A stretch of DNA of 64,000 nucleotides from Bifidobacterium sp. ESL0769 (GTDB lineage Bacteria > Actinomycetota > Actinomycetes > Actinomycetales > Bifidobacteriaceae), in contig NZ_CP113918.1 in NCBI RefSeq assembly GCF_029395495.1, positions 2,418,001 to 2,482,000 on the forward strand, given 5' to 3'. The notes under the pieces are model-generated. The model ran no database searches. It saw only the letters and a list, made by a program, of their open reading frames with translations, and had not been told where the DNA came from. The position numbers were made by a program, and so were the translations under genes. Below are positions 43,579 to 56,038 of the stretch, in pieces (the stretch's first letter is position 1; every line of letters begins with the position of its first letter).

Positions 43579-46500
43579 ATGAGTGTCATCAACAGTCTCA
43601 TTGCACTGACATTGTGCATAGCCACGGGAATCGTACCCCCCCCCCGCAAAATGAACCGTCACTAAATCAGTCAAACAATTCAAATTCGGTTGCGACCTCC
43701 AGCCAGACCGTCACCTCCAATTCGGCTACCGCAGCCACTTCCACTTCCGTCTCCGCATCATCGACGATCCAGACCCAAGCTTCTTTAACATCTTCATCTT
43801 CTTCCGCCACCTCTTCAACTACCGCCGGCCTCACCCACACCAACGCGGCCGCCACCCCCACAGCCAAACCCAAAACCCTAGGCACCCTCGCAACAAAAGA
43901 CTTCACCAACGCATCCAAAACCCTCGCCACATTCCTACAAAGAATGAAGCAACCAGCCCGTCAAACCACTGATAGCCACCAGATCAAGCCAATCGGTATC
44001 ACAGAATCTAAGTCATCTACAACCAGCATCCTTCGGGCCACAACACCCCTGCCCGCCAAGCAGAGCCCGGTCGGTCCCAAAACCGCTTCCCCGCTGACAC
44101 GAGAAGCGTCTGAAGCAGGTATTCAAGTCGGTCGTACTGTGGGCCCGCAATCCTCATGCACTCCACAAAACGGCGGATGGTACTCGGTGGATTGGAACCT
44201 GGGATCGGACTGTACCCTCACCCTCGCCGCACATACGTACAAATCCCAATATGATCCTTCTGAGCATAATAGACCTAATAGACCCGTGTTCGGCGACCCT
44301 TCCACACCCGGCACTGTTGCACACGACACCACCTCTATAAACTTCCAACGTGGCTACCATCCCTTCCATGATACAATCGGTACCACGCTTATCAGTATGC
44401 TCATTTTTGAGAACATGGATAGGATGTTCAGTGGCTGGCCTTCATTGCAACGTGTTTACAGTTCAGGCCCCAAATCCCCTCATAATGACAGTGATACTGA
44501 TTTTGATAATATGTATAATCGTATAGAATGGGATTCGGCTGCTTCCTTGTTCGCGAATGACCATGCCCTCACATCAGTCAGCCTGCAAGATGTTTTCAAC
44601 TACGGCGGAGACGTATCGAACATGTTCGCGGGATGTGAGAACCTCACCTCTATCGATTTCAGTGATCTAAGTGGTAATCAGTACAACAAATCTACTTATG
44701 GCATGCTGCCTCCTAATCTCAAGACCCTTAACTTGACACGATCCGCTTACAACCACGATACGGTTCCAGCACTGCACACCGATATGTTCGCGAACATGCC
44801 TTCAGGGACCCGGTGGAACGGCACCATAGCCCACCCAGGAAACAACCAATGCGCCTACGCTACCGGCGGCATGACAAGCAGCCAGCTGGCCGACCTCAGC
44901 GCACAGCACTACCCGTGGGAGGGTGGAACATTCACCAACACCAACGGTCAGATATCGTGCGCGACGGTCAACATCTACGCGAATGGGGGCACAGCCAACC
45001 ACCCCTCCGTGCTCCACGTGGACACAGCCAACCAGTCCGGGTACATGGACCTCTACGCCTCCAACCGCCTCTCCTCCAACAGATACGGCGGCCTCTTCCG
45101 ATACTGGAGCAGAAGCAGCAACGGCCCGCAGGCCTACGGGTCAGGCGGCTACTATCTGAACTCCGGCGACAACAGCACATACTCGCTCTACGCCATATGG
45201 GGCGACGTGCCCACACCCGGTGGCGTGACCGCCGCCTGGTCGCACGCCACCGGCAAAGTCACACTCTCCGGAACAGGCCTGCCCGCCTACACCCAAAAAA
45301 TCAATTTCCGCTACTGGCCCGACAGCAACGCAGGCACGGCCTTCGACACCGGATGGATATCCGGCGCATCCGCCCAAGTCAGCGACACCGGATGGACACC
45401 CGGCAAACAATGGCAGGCACGGGTACAGGCACAAGTCCAAGACCCCATCACCGGCAACTACACCTACAGCCCCGAAAGCAGCACCGACAACGGCAAAGGC
45501 ATCCTGCCCTGGATGACCGTCAGCTACGACAAAAACGGTGCAACCGGCTCGTCACCAGGCACCCAGTCCATGTTCGTCGACACATCCTACAACACCGGCC
45601 ATCTCACCATGCCCCATCTCGCCGGCATGACACCACCGGCAGGCAAGATGCTCGACGGATGGCAGACCGCCGCGGATGGCGGCACCCAATACGCCGGCAC
45701 CACCGACGTCTCCACCTCCACTGGTACCACCGACGCCAACAACCACACTGCACTCACCCTCTACGCCCGCTGGATCGTGGCTCCCGTCCCCACCGGTGTC
45801 ACCGCACGATACAGCCACACCGACAACCGCATATACCTCACCACCACCGGACTCGACTACCGCGCCACCAGCTGGAACATCCGTTACAAACCCGACCCAA
45901 CCAGCTCCTGGCTCGGGACCACCAACACCTCCACACGGGGAGAGACCTACAGCACCAACCCTACCGACCCCGGCACAGCATGGACTGTCCAAGCCCAAGC
46001 CATCTACCCCGACGGCACCAGCTCATGGAGCAGTGACTTTACCGGCACCCTGCCATGGATGACCGTCAGCTTCGACAAAGGCACCGCCACCGGTACAGCC
46101 CCTAGCGACAAAAACGCCCTGGTCGACACATCCACCAACAAGGCCACACTCACCATCCCCGGCCAAGGAAGCATGACTGCACCCAACCATGCCTGGCCTG
46201 ACTTCACCGGCTGGAAGAACAAAACAGGCACCCTCACCTGGCAGCCCGGCCCCACCGACATCCCCACCAACGTTGACGGCGCCACCACCGGACCCGACGG
46301 GCACACCACCCTCACCCTCACCGCCCAATGGCACACCGTCACCGCGCCCACCGGCCTCACGGCCGTCTACCGGCACACCGACGACAAGATCGTCCTCACC
46401 GGCACATCCGACGTCGCCTCCGGCGACAAGATCACCGCCTGCATGACCGAAGGCACCGGCGACACCGCCTGCCAGCCAGCCATCACTGCACCCGGCACCA

Positions 46501-49500
46501 ACAGCGCATGGCAGTGGACCGTCACCTTCCCGTCCAACGAGTACACCGACAGGTACGGCTACGGCCACCAACACCACTTCACCGCCAAACTCACCGAAAA
46601 CAACGCCGACAGCGCCACCACCGATCTGCAAGGCACTCTGCCCTGGATGACCATCAGCTACCAGCATGGCGAAGGTGCCACTGGCACCACACCCGACACC
46701 AACGCCCTGACCGACACGGCCACCGGCAAAGCCACCATCACCATCCCCGGCCCCGACGGACTCACCCACCCCCACATGTGGCTCACCGGCTGGCAGAACA
46801 CCACCGGCGGCCCCGTCTGGCAGCCCGGCAGCAGGGACATCCCCACCAACACCGACGGCGCCACCACAGGACCCGACGAGCACACCACCCTCACCCTCAC
46901 CGCCCAATGGCGCACCGTCACCGCACCCACTGGCATCACCGCACGCTACAGCCACGCGGACTACAACCGCGTCTATCTGACCGCCACCGGCCTCCAAGCC
47001 GGCATCACCGACTGGGATATCCAGGTCAAACCCACCGCCACCAGCTACTACCGGTCCGCGTGGAACACGTCCACGACCGGCCAGTCCTACTATGACGGTT
47101 CAGATTTCACGCCCGGCGACACATGGATGGCCCGAGCCCGCGCCATCTACACCGATTCCTCCGGCCATACCGTCAGCAGCGACTGGAGCACCGAATACAC
47201 CGGTGTCCTGCCCTACATGGACGTCACGCTGAAACCCGGCGACGGCACCGGCGCCGACGCGCACACCAAAGGCCTCGTCGACTCAAGCGACCACAACGCC
47301 TACCTCACCCTGCCCAAGGCCACCGACCAGGGCATCAGCCCGCCGGCGGCCATGAACTTCGACCGTTGGGACACCCGCGCCGACGGCACCGGCACCGCCT
47401 ACCCCATGGGGCAGGCCGCCATCCCCACCAGCCTCGGCACCCCAAACGGACAAGCCACCAACGTGACACTCTACGCCCAGTGGAAACAAAGCACCCCCAC
47501 CGCCACACCAGGCAACTGCACCGCCGGCGGATGGAACACCTGGGGCGCACCCGGCACCCCAACACCGGGACTGACCCCGGCCGACTCGCGTGCCGTGTGC
47601 TGGACCATCGACAACGGCGACACCCTCCGCCTCTCCGGCGGCACCAGCCCCCAATACACCAGCAGAACCTTCCCCTGGACCACACAGAAGGACACCATCG
47701 CCAAGATCTCCATTGAAGGCGACCTCACCCTCATCAGCAACAACTACGGCAACGACGGACCCTTCGAACTGATGGGCAACCTCACCAGCCTCACCGACAA
47801 CCACCACACCGTCACCCTCGACAAAACAGCCGCCGGAAGCCTCTTCTGGAACGACTCACGGCTCACCAGCCTCTACCTGTCCGGCTGGAAGACCGGCACC
47901 GCCACCACCATGGCCAACATGTTCTCGGGCTGCTCCGGCCTCAAGACCCTGACCGGCCTTGACCACTGGGACACCAGCCACGTCACCAGCACATGGAACA
48001 TGTTCGACTACGACGGCCGGCTCACGGACCTGGATCTCAGCGGCTGGGACACCAGCCACGTCACCGAGATGAGCTACATGTTCGAAGGCTGCGACTCCAT
48101 GGCGGACATCGACCTGACCGGCTGGAACACCCAAACGCTCCACGACTCCTACTATGGCGGCATGGGCGGCCTGCTGCCCCGCAACGTCAAACGCCTCCGC
48201 CTCGGCCCCAACGCCAGGCTCTTCACCAAAGACTCCGACGACCCCTTCACAAACGTGGACGCCACCCACACCTGGCGCGAATGGGACTGGGCTAAAGGCC
48301 ACCACCCCAGCGACCTCGGACCCGTCGGCCCAACGTCAGGGACACCCGGCGACGGCACTCTGGCCACCCTCAAGACACGAGCCGACAACCACCCCGAAGG
48401 CGTCTACATCCGCGACGACGTCAACCCCACCTGGACCGACCTCACCTACAACCTCAACGGCGGCACCGGCGACACCAGCCTGCCCGCCCAGATAGGCCAG
48501 GCCGCCAACAGCGGACAGCCCAAGCGCGACGGGCTCGCCATCGACACCACCTTCAAAGACGGTGCTTACACCACCGCCGCCCCCACCCACATCACGGGCA
48601 ACAAGCCCTACCAGCTGTTCAACGGATGGACCATCGACACCAGCGGCATGACCGGCGGCACAGCCACCATCAGCAACCACACCATCACCGCATCCAAGGG
48701 CGCCGGCGGCACCGCCACCGTCACCGCGCAATGGACCCCCGTCCCGGAAGCCACACCCGGCACACCCCAAGTGACGGTCACCCCGCGCACCACGGACCAG
48801 GGTTCCGCCGGCGTAGGCGCCACCGCCACGTTCAACACGGCCATGGACGCGATCACCGACCCGGCCAAGCCCGCCATAGCGGCCGGAGGCACCATGAACG
48901 TATGCGTCAAACCCAGCAGCCAGACCGCCGACTACACGCCCGGCCAATGCCAGGCCAAGACAAGCACCACCGCCGGCAGCCAGACCATCACCCCCGACCC
49001 GTTCACACTGCCCGGTTCCCTGACCGGAGGACAAGACACCACCTTCCCCGCACCCGGCGAGGAGTACACACTGGCCGCCACCTACACCACCCACGACCCA
49101 CAGACCCGCAACCAGATCGAATCCCTGGCCTCCCAGAACGGCGGCGGGATCGCCACCGGCACCCTGCCATGGCTCAACCTGACCTTCGACACCAACGACA
49201 CCCACGGCGGCAACGGCACCCCACCCACAGCGCTCCAGTCGTTCGTCGACACCGCCACCGGCAAGGCCTGGGCCTCCCTGCCCAACGCCACCGGCACCAT
49301 GAAACCCGGCAACGCCGTCTTCGCCGGCTGGGCCACCACCGCGAGCGCCACCGACCCCGACGCCGGCATGGGCGACCACGCCAATCGCAACGTCCAGCTG
49401 CCCGCCACCACGGGAGCCACCGAGACCCGGACCACCCTCTACGCCGTCTGGCACAAGCTAGGCGCGCCCACCGTCACCGGCATCAAACGCAGCGCCCTGG

Positions 49501-49973
49501 CCAACACCGTCACCATCACCGGCACCGCAATCCCCTGGACCGGCGAGGACGACATCACCGTCGACCTCACACCCCTCGACGGGCAAACAGGCCTCACACC
49601 CGCAGGCACACGCCACGCGACCATCAGCACCACCGACGGCCAAGGACACGCGCTCGCCTACGACGGGCACACCGAACACCCATGGACGCTCACCCTGCCG
49701 GAGAACGAGCTGCCCACACGAGGCCGATACCGCACCGACGCCAAGCTCGAGGCCCACGATTACCAATGGCGCGACACCAACGCCGACCTCCACCCGCACA
49801 GCGCCGTCGCCAGTACACAATCCAACCTCCCCGGACACCACCAGCACGCCCTGCCCCTCACCGGCGGGCAACGCACCATGCTCATTATCGCTCTGGCCCT
49901 CCTAGGCGTACTGTTCACCGCAGGAAGCCAGGTCGCCCGCAACCGCAGACGCTGGCACCACCAATACCAATAG
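43579..49973 (+). CDS. Phase-variable giant LPLTG surface protein 4 (assembled OFF, C10)
   Basis: The leader MSVINSLIALTLCIATGIV starts at ATG 43579 and meets ten C; as written it ends RKMNRH then stop. The body, 2,119 residues from GTG 43614, is in the frame reached with 8 or 11 C. It is the largest of the set. It has a short Ser/Thr-rich stalk with LTHTNAAATPTAKPKTL and, unlike its paralogs, an N-terminal DUF285-like block at about 44400-44720 (MFAGCENLTSIDF). Listeria-Bacteroides and FN3-like modules follow, then a second DUF285 block at about 47840-48160 (LDLSGWDTSHVTEMSYMFEGC) and Ig-like modules. LPLTGGQRT and RNRRRWHHQYQ end it. An adhesin role is inferred. Confidence 0.85.
43636..43645 (+). 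repeat. Poly-C tract, 10 C, in leader of giant 4
   Basis: Ten C between GTA and GCAAAATGAACC, the same site and length as in giants 1 and 6. Confidence 0.9.
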
Positions 49974-50122
49974 AAAGCACAGGCAAACCAATGAACAGCA
50001 ACAAACAAACACACACGTAACAACCCGCACGGGCCAGCGGCGACAGCACTGCCCACGCCAACCAATAAGACTTCCCGCCCATGCCGTACCCAACCAACCG
50101 GCCAGGGCGGGAACAACAAACC

Positions 50123-50173
50123 GGGTGCCGGCACGGGACCAACACACCAACAACCAACCCCGCGCCGGCACCC
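50123..50173 (+). terminator. Conserved 3' hairpin, copy after giant 4
   Basis: GGGTGCCGGCACGG (50123-50136) pairs with CCGCGCCGGCACCC (50160-50173). The flank from the stop codon on closely matches that of giant 1 (AGAAAGCACAGGCAAACC). Confidence 0.75.
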
Positions 50174-50510
50174 ACACCCACCAACACAACCAACGAGCAA
50201 AACAACCACTTCATTAAAGGAGACGCCAGAAAAGCAAAAGACCACCAAACAACTCACAACCAACACCAACCACCCCATGAAAGGAACCGCCAGACAGCAA
50301 ACCCCACAACTCCGCGAAGGCCGGCCGCACCAGCCGTCACCACAGCCCATGTCATCGGACGAACGGACAGCGGCACCCACCCGACCGCCGGCATCACAAA
50401 CCCGGCCACACCCAGCCAGCGAACGCCGCTACTCATCCCGATCGACCGGGCCACACGCAAATCCAAACCCCTAATACAGGCACAAGGGGCCAAGCTTTTA
50501 TGCCCAAATC
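50174..50510. other. Gene-free spacer before shared upstream region
   Basis: I see only low-complexity CA-rich sequence with no supported gene. A possible ATGAAAGGAACC start near 50277 has no convincing coding frame. Confidence 0.4.
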
Positions 50511-50794
50511 GCGACACGCCGAAAGACACCGCGGTTTCACTACGTTTTAAAGCAGCGTCAAATCCCTCCACAAGCCCACGAATTGTAAGGCAAAAGAGGA
50601 CGGCAAACGTTCCACACGACCCCCGGCAACGACGCCGAGAAGCATGATTCGCCATACAGCCCCGTGTTGAATTTGGGCGTAAGACACCCTAATGTTTAAT
50701 CAATAGTTTAGGTGTTGTGTGGAAACGCGACGTATTACACGGCGTTGCGTTTTGAAATTTAGAAGAGTCTGAAGTAATAAAGGGTGGGTACCTT
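50511..50794 (+). promoter_or_regulatory. Shared upstream region with promoter, copy 3
   Basis: It starts with GCGACACGCC. The promoter is TTGAAT (50667-50672), 17 bp, TAATGT (50690-50695); a GGGTGGG ribosome binding site precedes ATG 50795. Confidence 0.7.
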
Positions 50795-53700
50795 ATGAGC
50801 GTCATCAACAGTCTCGCTGCACTTGTGTTGTGCATAGCCACGGGAATCGTACCCCCCCGCAAAATGAACCTTCAGTAAACCAGTCAAACAATCTCAACCC
50901 GGCCGCCTCCAGCCAGACCGTATCGGCCACCTCCGCCGCCGTCTCCGCATCATCGACGATCCAGACCCACGGCTCCTCCGCATCCTCGTCCACAACATTT
51001 TCCACTTCCGCTCCCACCGGCAACGTCGCCGGCACCTCCAACACAAACGCAAATCAACACAAAAACACCCAAAACAGTAAACGCACCACAGGCAAAGACG
51101 CCAAAACCACGCACGCGACCGGCCTCACCCACACTAACGCCGCCGCCACCCCCACAGCCAAACCCAAAACCCTCAGTGCCCTCGCGACAAAAGACTTCTC
51201 CGACGCGTCCAAGACCCTCGCCACGTTCCTGCAACGGATGAAAAAATCGACATCCCATACCGCAAATAGCCGTCAGACTACACCGGCCGACACCATTGAC
51301 TCCCAATCATCGGCAATCGGCACACTGCCACATGACGCCGCCACACTGACCGTCAAGCAGAGCCCGGTCGGCCCCCAAACCCCATCCCCACTGACACGCG
51401 AAGCACCATCAGTGAGCACACAGGACGAACCCATGGTCGGCCCGCAGTCCAACAACCCGCGACTCACCCGCCTCTACGCCGACCCAAACGACGACGGACA
51501 CCTCCAAATCAGCGGCGAAGCCGACCAGGTCTATTCCGACAACTGGGTCCACGTGGAAATCTGCCCCGTCAACGTATCCGTCCCCGTCACCGGCTCCGGC
51601 AACTATGATGGCTATTTCGACAACCGGTGCACCAATATCGAGACTTACACCAACGGAGACATTGGCGGCTACAGAGACGGAGGCACGTTCCACTGGGACG
51701 GCAACGAAAGTCGCAACGACCACACCTGGACCACCCAAGACAGCGACTTCAAGACCGGGCCCGGCTACTACAACATCTGGGCCTACAACAGAAGCTATGG
51801 CTGGGCCCAATACCAAGGCAACATCATCCGCTCCTACTACTACTGCAGCCACGCGCCCTCCACGCAAGCGACAATATCGTACAACATGCCTGCGGGCTGG
51901 TCCACACCCGCTTCTTCACGCGTGGACACAAGCGCCAGCGACACGTCGGTAATCCTGGCCGGCACACCCAGCGGCCCCTCATGGGCCATGTTCGACGGAT
52001 GGACCTTCAACGGCAGGAACTACAACGCGGGCGCGACCGCTCAGCTACCCTGGCGAGCCACGGGCACATACACCGTCACGCCCCGCTACCACGCCCTGCC
52101 CACCAGCGTGTCGATGGCCTACAACATGAACGGCATGGACGGCACGGCGCCGGCCACACAGACCATCGACACGACCAACTACGCCGGGACATTCACCCTC
52201 GCCTCGCCCCCATCCCACCCCTCCTGGCAGGTGTTCGACGGGTGGAGCGTCGACGGCGGCGGCACACAGGCCCCCGGCAGCAGCTACGCGGTCGCGATCC
52301 ACGCGTCGGGCTCGCACACCGCCACCGCACGATGGCACGTGGGCAACACATACTCGACAGTCACCTACAACCTCAACGGCGGGACGGGCACGGCGCCAGG
52401 TTCGCGGAGTGTGGATACGACATACGGCGCCGCGTCGGTCACCCTGTCGGACGGCACGGGCGTGACACCGCCGACAGGCAAGGTGCTCATCGGCTGGGAC
52501 ACCAGCGCATCCGGCACCGGCGACCGCCGCGCGCTCGGCGCCACGGTCACGTTCGTACAGGGCCAGCACACCACATTCGCCCTGTACGCCGTCTACAAGG
52601 ACACCGTCGCGCCGACCGGCGTGACCGCCTGGTACAGCCATGCGGACAGCCGAATCTACCTGGACGTGACCGGCCTGGACCCCAACGCCACCGGCTGGAG
52701 CGTACAGGTCAAACCCGCCGGAACAGGAGACTGGCAATACACGTCAAGCACGTCGACGCGCGGCCGCTCCTACTATTACACGGTCTCAGACTTCACACCG
52801 GGCGCCACATGGCAGGCCCGCGCCTACGCCATCTACCCAGGCCACCTGTCGAGCGAGTGGAGCGCCAGCTCGTCCGGCATCCTGCCGTACATGGACATCA
52901 CCCTCAAACCAGGCGACCAACAGCCCGGCGACACCGCATCGGCACAAGCCAAGGGCTTGGTCGACCAGGCCGAACGCAAAGGGTATGTGAGCCTGCCCGC
53001 CGGTGTGGGCACCGCGCCCGCAGGCATGGCCTTCCAGTCATCGGGCGGGTGGACCGTCCGCGCGGATGGTTCGGGCAACTCCTACAACTCCGGCGACACC
53101 GCCATCCCCACCAGCATGGGCGTGGTCGGAAGCGACGGCACCATCCTGCTGACCCTGTACGCCCGCTGGAAGCCGACCACTCAGGCGCCGGCCCGCGGGC
53201 AGCCGTGCGCGAGCGTAACCGGCTGGGCCCAGTGGGGCACCAGCGCCGGCGCGCTCAGCGGCGTCACAGGCCAAGACACCGGGGCAGTGTGCTGGGCCGT
53301 CGAGGGCTCGACCCTGCGCCTGACCGGCGGCACCAGCCCCGTCTACCAAAACAACTTCCCCTGGAACGCCAGCAAGAGCGCCATCACCGACATCCACATC
53401 GAGGGCAACCTCACCCTCGCCATCGCCAACTACAGCAGCACACCTTTCAACTACATGCCCCATCTCGGACACGTCGACATCGCCCCGGAGGGAAAGCTCC
53501 GCCCCGCCTACAACACCGCCGGAGACCTGTTCAGCAACAACCCGTCGCTGGAACGCCTCGACGCCAGCCGCTTCGACATGACCGCCGCCACCACCATCAG
53601 CAGCATGTTCAGCTACGACACCGGCCTCAAGGAGGTCACCGGACTGGAACACTGGGACACCAGCCAAATCGACGACATGTCCCGCATCTTCCAAGGCGAC

Positions 53701-55545
53701 ACCAGCCTGGAAAACGCCGCCGGCACGGAGAACTGGGACACCGGCCACGCGAACAACATGATCTACGTGTTCAAGAACTGCGACAGCCTGGTCGACCTTG
53801 ACCTCAGCCATTGGAAGACCAGCCAGCTCAACAACTACGGCATAGCCCAGATCATCCCAGCCAACCTCAAACGCCTCCGCCTGGGCCCCGACACCAAACT
53901 CGCCTCCGGCAGCGGCTACGACGACCCCTTCGTCAATCTCGACGCCACCCACACCTGGCACGAATGGGACTGGCCCAAAGGCCAACACCCCAGCAACCTC
54001 GGCCTCGTCGGCCCGAACACCACAACACGCGGCGACGGCACCCCCGCCACGCTAAGGGCACGAGCCGCCAACAACCCGGCGGGCGTGTACATTCGCTCGG
54101 ACGTCACCCCCACATGGGTCGACGTCGCCTACGATCTTGCCGGCGGTTCCGGGCCCGCCGCCACGTTCCCCACCGGCATCGGGCCCGGGACCACACCCAA
54201 CGCGGCCATCGACACCACCTTTACCGACGGCACCCTGACAGCCGACCCCAAGGCCATCACCGCCAACAAAGCCCACAGCCTGTTCAACGGCTGGGCCCTC
54301 GACACCACCGAAGTGACCTCCGCCGGCAAACCCACCCTGAACGCGGGACTAGTCGACGCTCCCAAAGGCGCCGCCGGCGCCATCAAGCTCACCGCCAAGT
54401 GGGCCGCCCTCGACTCGCCCGCGCCGACGCTTTCCGCGCCCGTCGTGCATGCCGCAGCCGGGGCCACGCCCACCGTGGATCTCAAGGTCGGCAACCCCGC
54501 CACGTACAAGACCGGCGGCAAGCTCGCCATCACCACCAACCGGTGGACCGCCCCTGTCCACACTTACACGTCCGACGGCACCGGAGGCGACGCATCCCTC
54601 ACCGGGCAACCAGTCACGGTCCTGCAGGCCTCCTGCGGCCAGGCATACACCATCGACGCCGCCTACACCGACCCCGACGCCGCCGACACCGCCACCGGCA
54701 ACACCGTCACTCCCAACCCCGGCCACGCCACACAACTGGCCGGCACCCTGCCCTACGCGACCCTCACCTTCGACGCCAACAACGCGTACGGCGGAGACGG
54801 CACCCCGCCCGCCGAAATCAAACGGCTCATCGACACCACGGACGGCAAGGCGCACACCACCCTGCCCCTGCCCGGGAACACGATGAAACCCGCGCACGCC
54901 GCGTTCACCGGATGGGCCTCCACCGCCATGGCCACCAGCCCGGACACCGGCATGGGCGACCCCGCCAGCCGCGCCATCACGGTCACCCAGCACGGCACCG
55001 ACACCGAGACCCCCCTCACCCTGTACGCCGTATGGAAACAGCCGGCCGCGCCCACGGTCACCGGCATGACGCGCGCCGCGACCGACAACACCGTCACCAT
55101 CACCGGCACCACGGTCCCACAGACGGCCACGGACACCCTCAGCGTCGCCGTCACCGCCCTCGACGGGCAGGCCGGCACCTCCCTGGGCACACCCCTGACG
55201 GCCACAATCGGCGACACATCCAACAGCTGGGACGGCCTGACCGCCCACCACTGGACGCTCACCATACCCGCCGCCGGACTGCCCCAAGGCGGACGCTACC
55301 AGATCGTGGCCACGCTCGCCACCGGCGAGGACGGCGCCTGGCGCGGATCCCCATCGCCCCGCACGGTCACCAGCCCCGACACGGACCCGGGCCCCGGGCT
55401 ACGCGTCCCCGGCCACCACCAGCACGCCCTGCCGCTGACCGGCGGGCAACGCACCATGCTGATCATCGCCCTCGCCCTGCTCGGCGTCATCCTCACCGCA
55501 GGAAGCCAGCTCGCACGCAACCGCAGACGCTGGCACCATCAATAA
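50795..55545 (+). CDS. Phase-variable giant LPLTG surface protein 5 (assembled OFF, C7)
   Basis: The leader MSVINSLAALVLCIATGIV begins at ATG 50795 and reaches a shorter tract of seven C; as written it ends RKMNLQ then stop. The body, 1,571 residues from GTG 50830, needs 8 C (one more) or 5 C. It has a Ser/Thr-rich stalk with LTHTNAAATPTAKPKTL, then a unique domain (about 51440-51840). Listeria-Bacteroides repeats follow (FDGWSVDGGG, TARWH), with an FN3-like module very similar to that in giant 2 (WYSHADSRIYLDVTGLDPNA). A DUF285 block (about 53525-53850) and Ig-like modules lead to LPLTGGQRTMLIIALALLG and RNRRRWHHQ. Module sharing with giant 2 suggests past recombination. An adhesin role is inferred. 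Confidence 0.85.
50852..50858 (+). repeat. Poly-C tract, 7 C, in leader of giant 5
   Basis: Seven C at the same leader position, three fewer than in the other copies and therefore in the same (OFF) frame class. A shorter tract should slip less often. Confidence 0.9.
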
Positions 55546-55601
55546 ACAAAGACTTCCCGCCCGGCCGCATCCAACCAACCGGCCAAGGACGGGAACCAAC
55601 A

Positions 55602-55652
55602 GGGTGCCGGCACGGGACCAACACACCAACAACCAACCCCGCGCCGGCACCC
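55602..55652 (+). terminator. Conserved 3' hairpin, copy after giant 5
   Basis: GGGTGCCGGCACGG (55602-55615) pairs with CCGCGCCGGCACCC (55639-55652), about 55 nt past the stop. Confidence 0.75.
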
Positions 55653-55718
55653 ACACCCCACCAACAACCAAAATATGAGAACGGGCACCATAGCCCGATT
55701 CCAAAACTTCGGTATGAA

Positions 55719-55777
55719 GAACTTCGGTATACCGAAGTTCGGTATGAGTAAGCTTGGTATATCAAAGTTGCTATAAT
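55719..55777 (+). promoter_or_regulatory. 22-bp perfect palindrome and extended -10 promoter
   Basis: A perfect 22-bp palindrome at 55719-55740 has half-sites of GAACTTCGGTA. A third AACTTCGGTAT lies just upstream (55705-55715), and a looser palindrome, AGCTTGGTATATCAAAGTT, lies just downstream (55751-55769). An extended -10 (TGCTATAAT, ending 55777) adjoins. This looks like an operator controlling the downstream ATPase gene. Confidence 0.65.
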
Positions 55778-56038
55778 CAAGATGGAAACTCGTCCGTCAC
55801 CGAACGCTTGTCACTGAACGCACGTCGCCGAACGCTCGGAATCCCGAACGCACGGAACCAAACGCCCGGAACTGCGGCACAGAACGGCAACACGGAACCG
55901 GCGGCCCCAAAAATGCAGCCCAGAACCGCAGCGCAGAAGCAACAAAACCGCAGAACGGCGACGCCGACCCCAAAAGCGCAACCGGAACCGCAAAAAGGCG
56001 ACGCCAACCCAAAAACGCAACCCAAAAGGAGGCACGCG
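55778..56038 (+). other. Low-complexity leader upstream of the ATPase
   Basis: CGAACGC-, GGAACC- and CGACGCC-type short repeats fill this stretch. The frame of the ATPase is open through it, but the Shine-Dalgarno sequence at 56026 argues it is untranslated. Confidence 0.5.

Noticed and set aside
55754..56038. N-terminal extension of the DUF234 ATPase
   Set aside because: The frame is open but low-complexity, and AAGGAGG sits 6 nt before ATG 56039, where the family homology begins.
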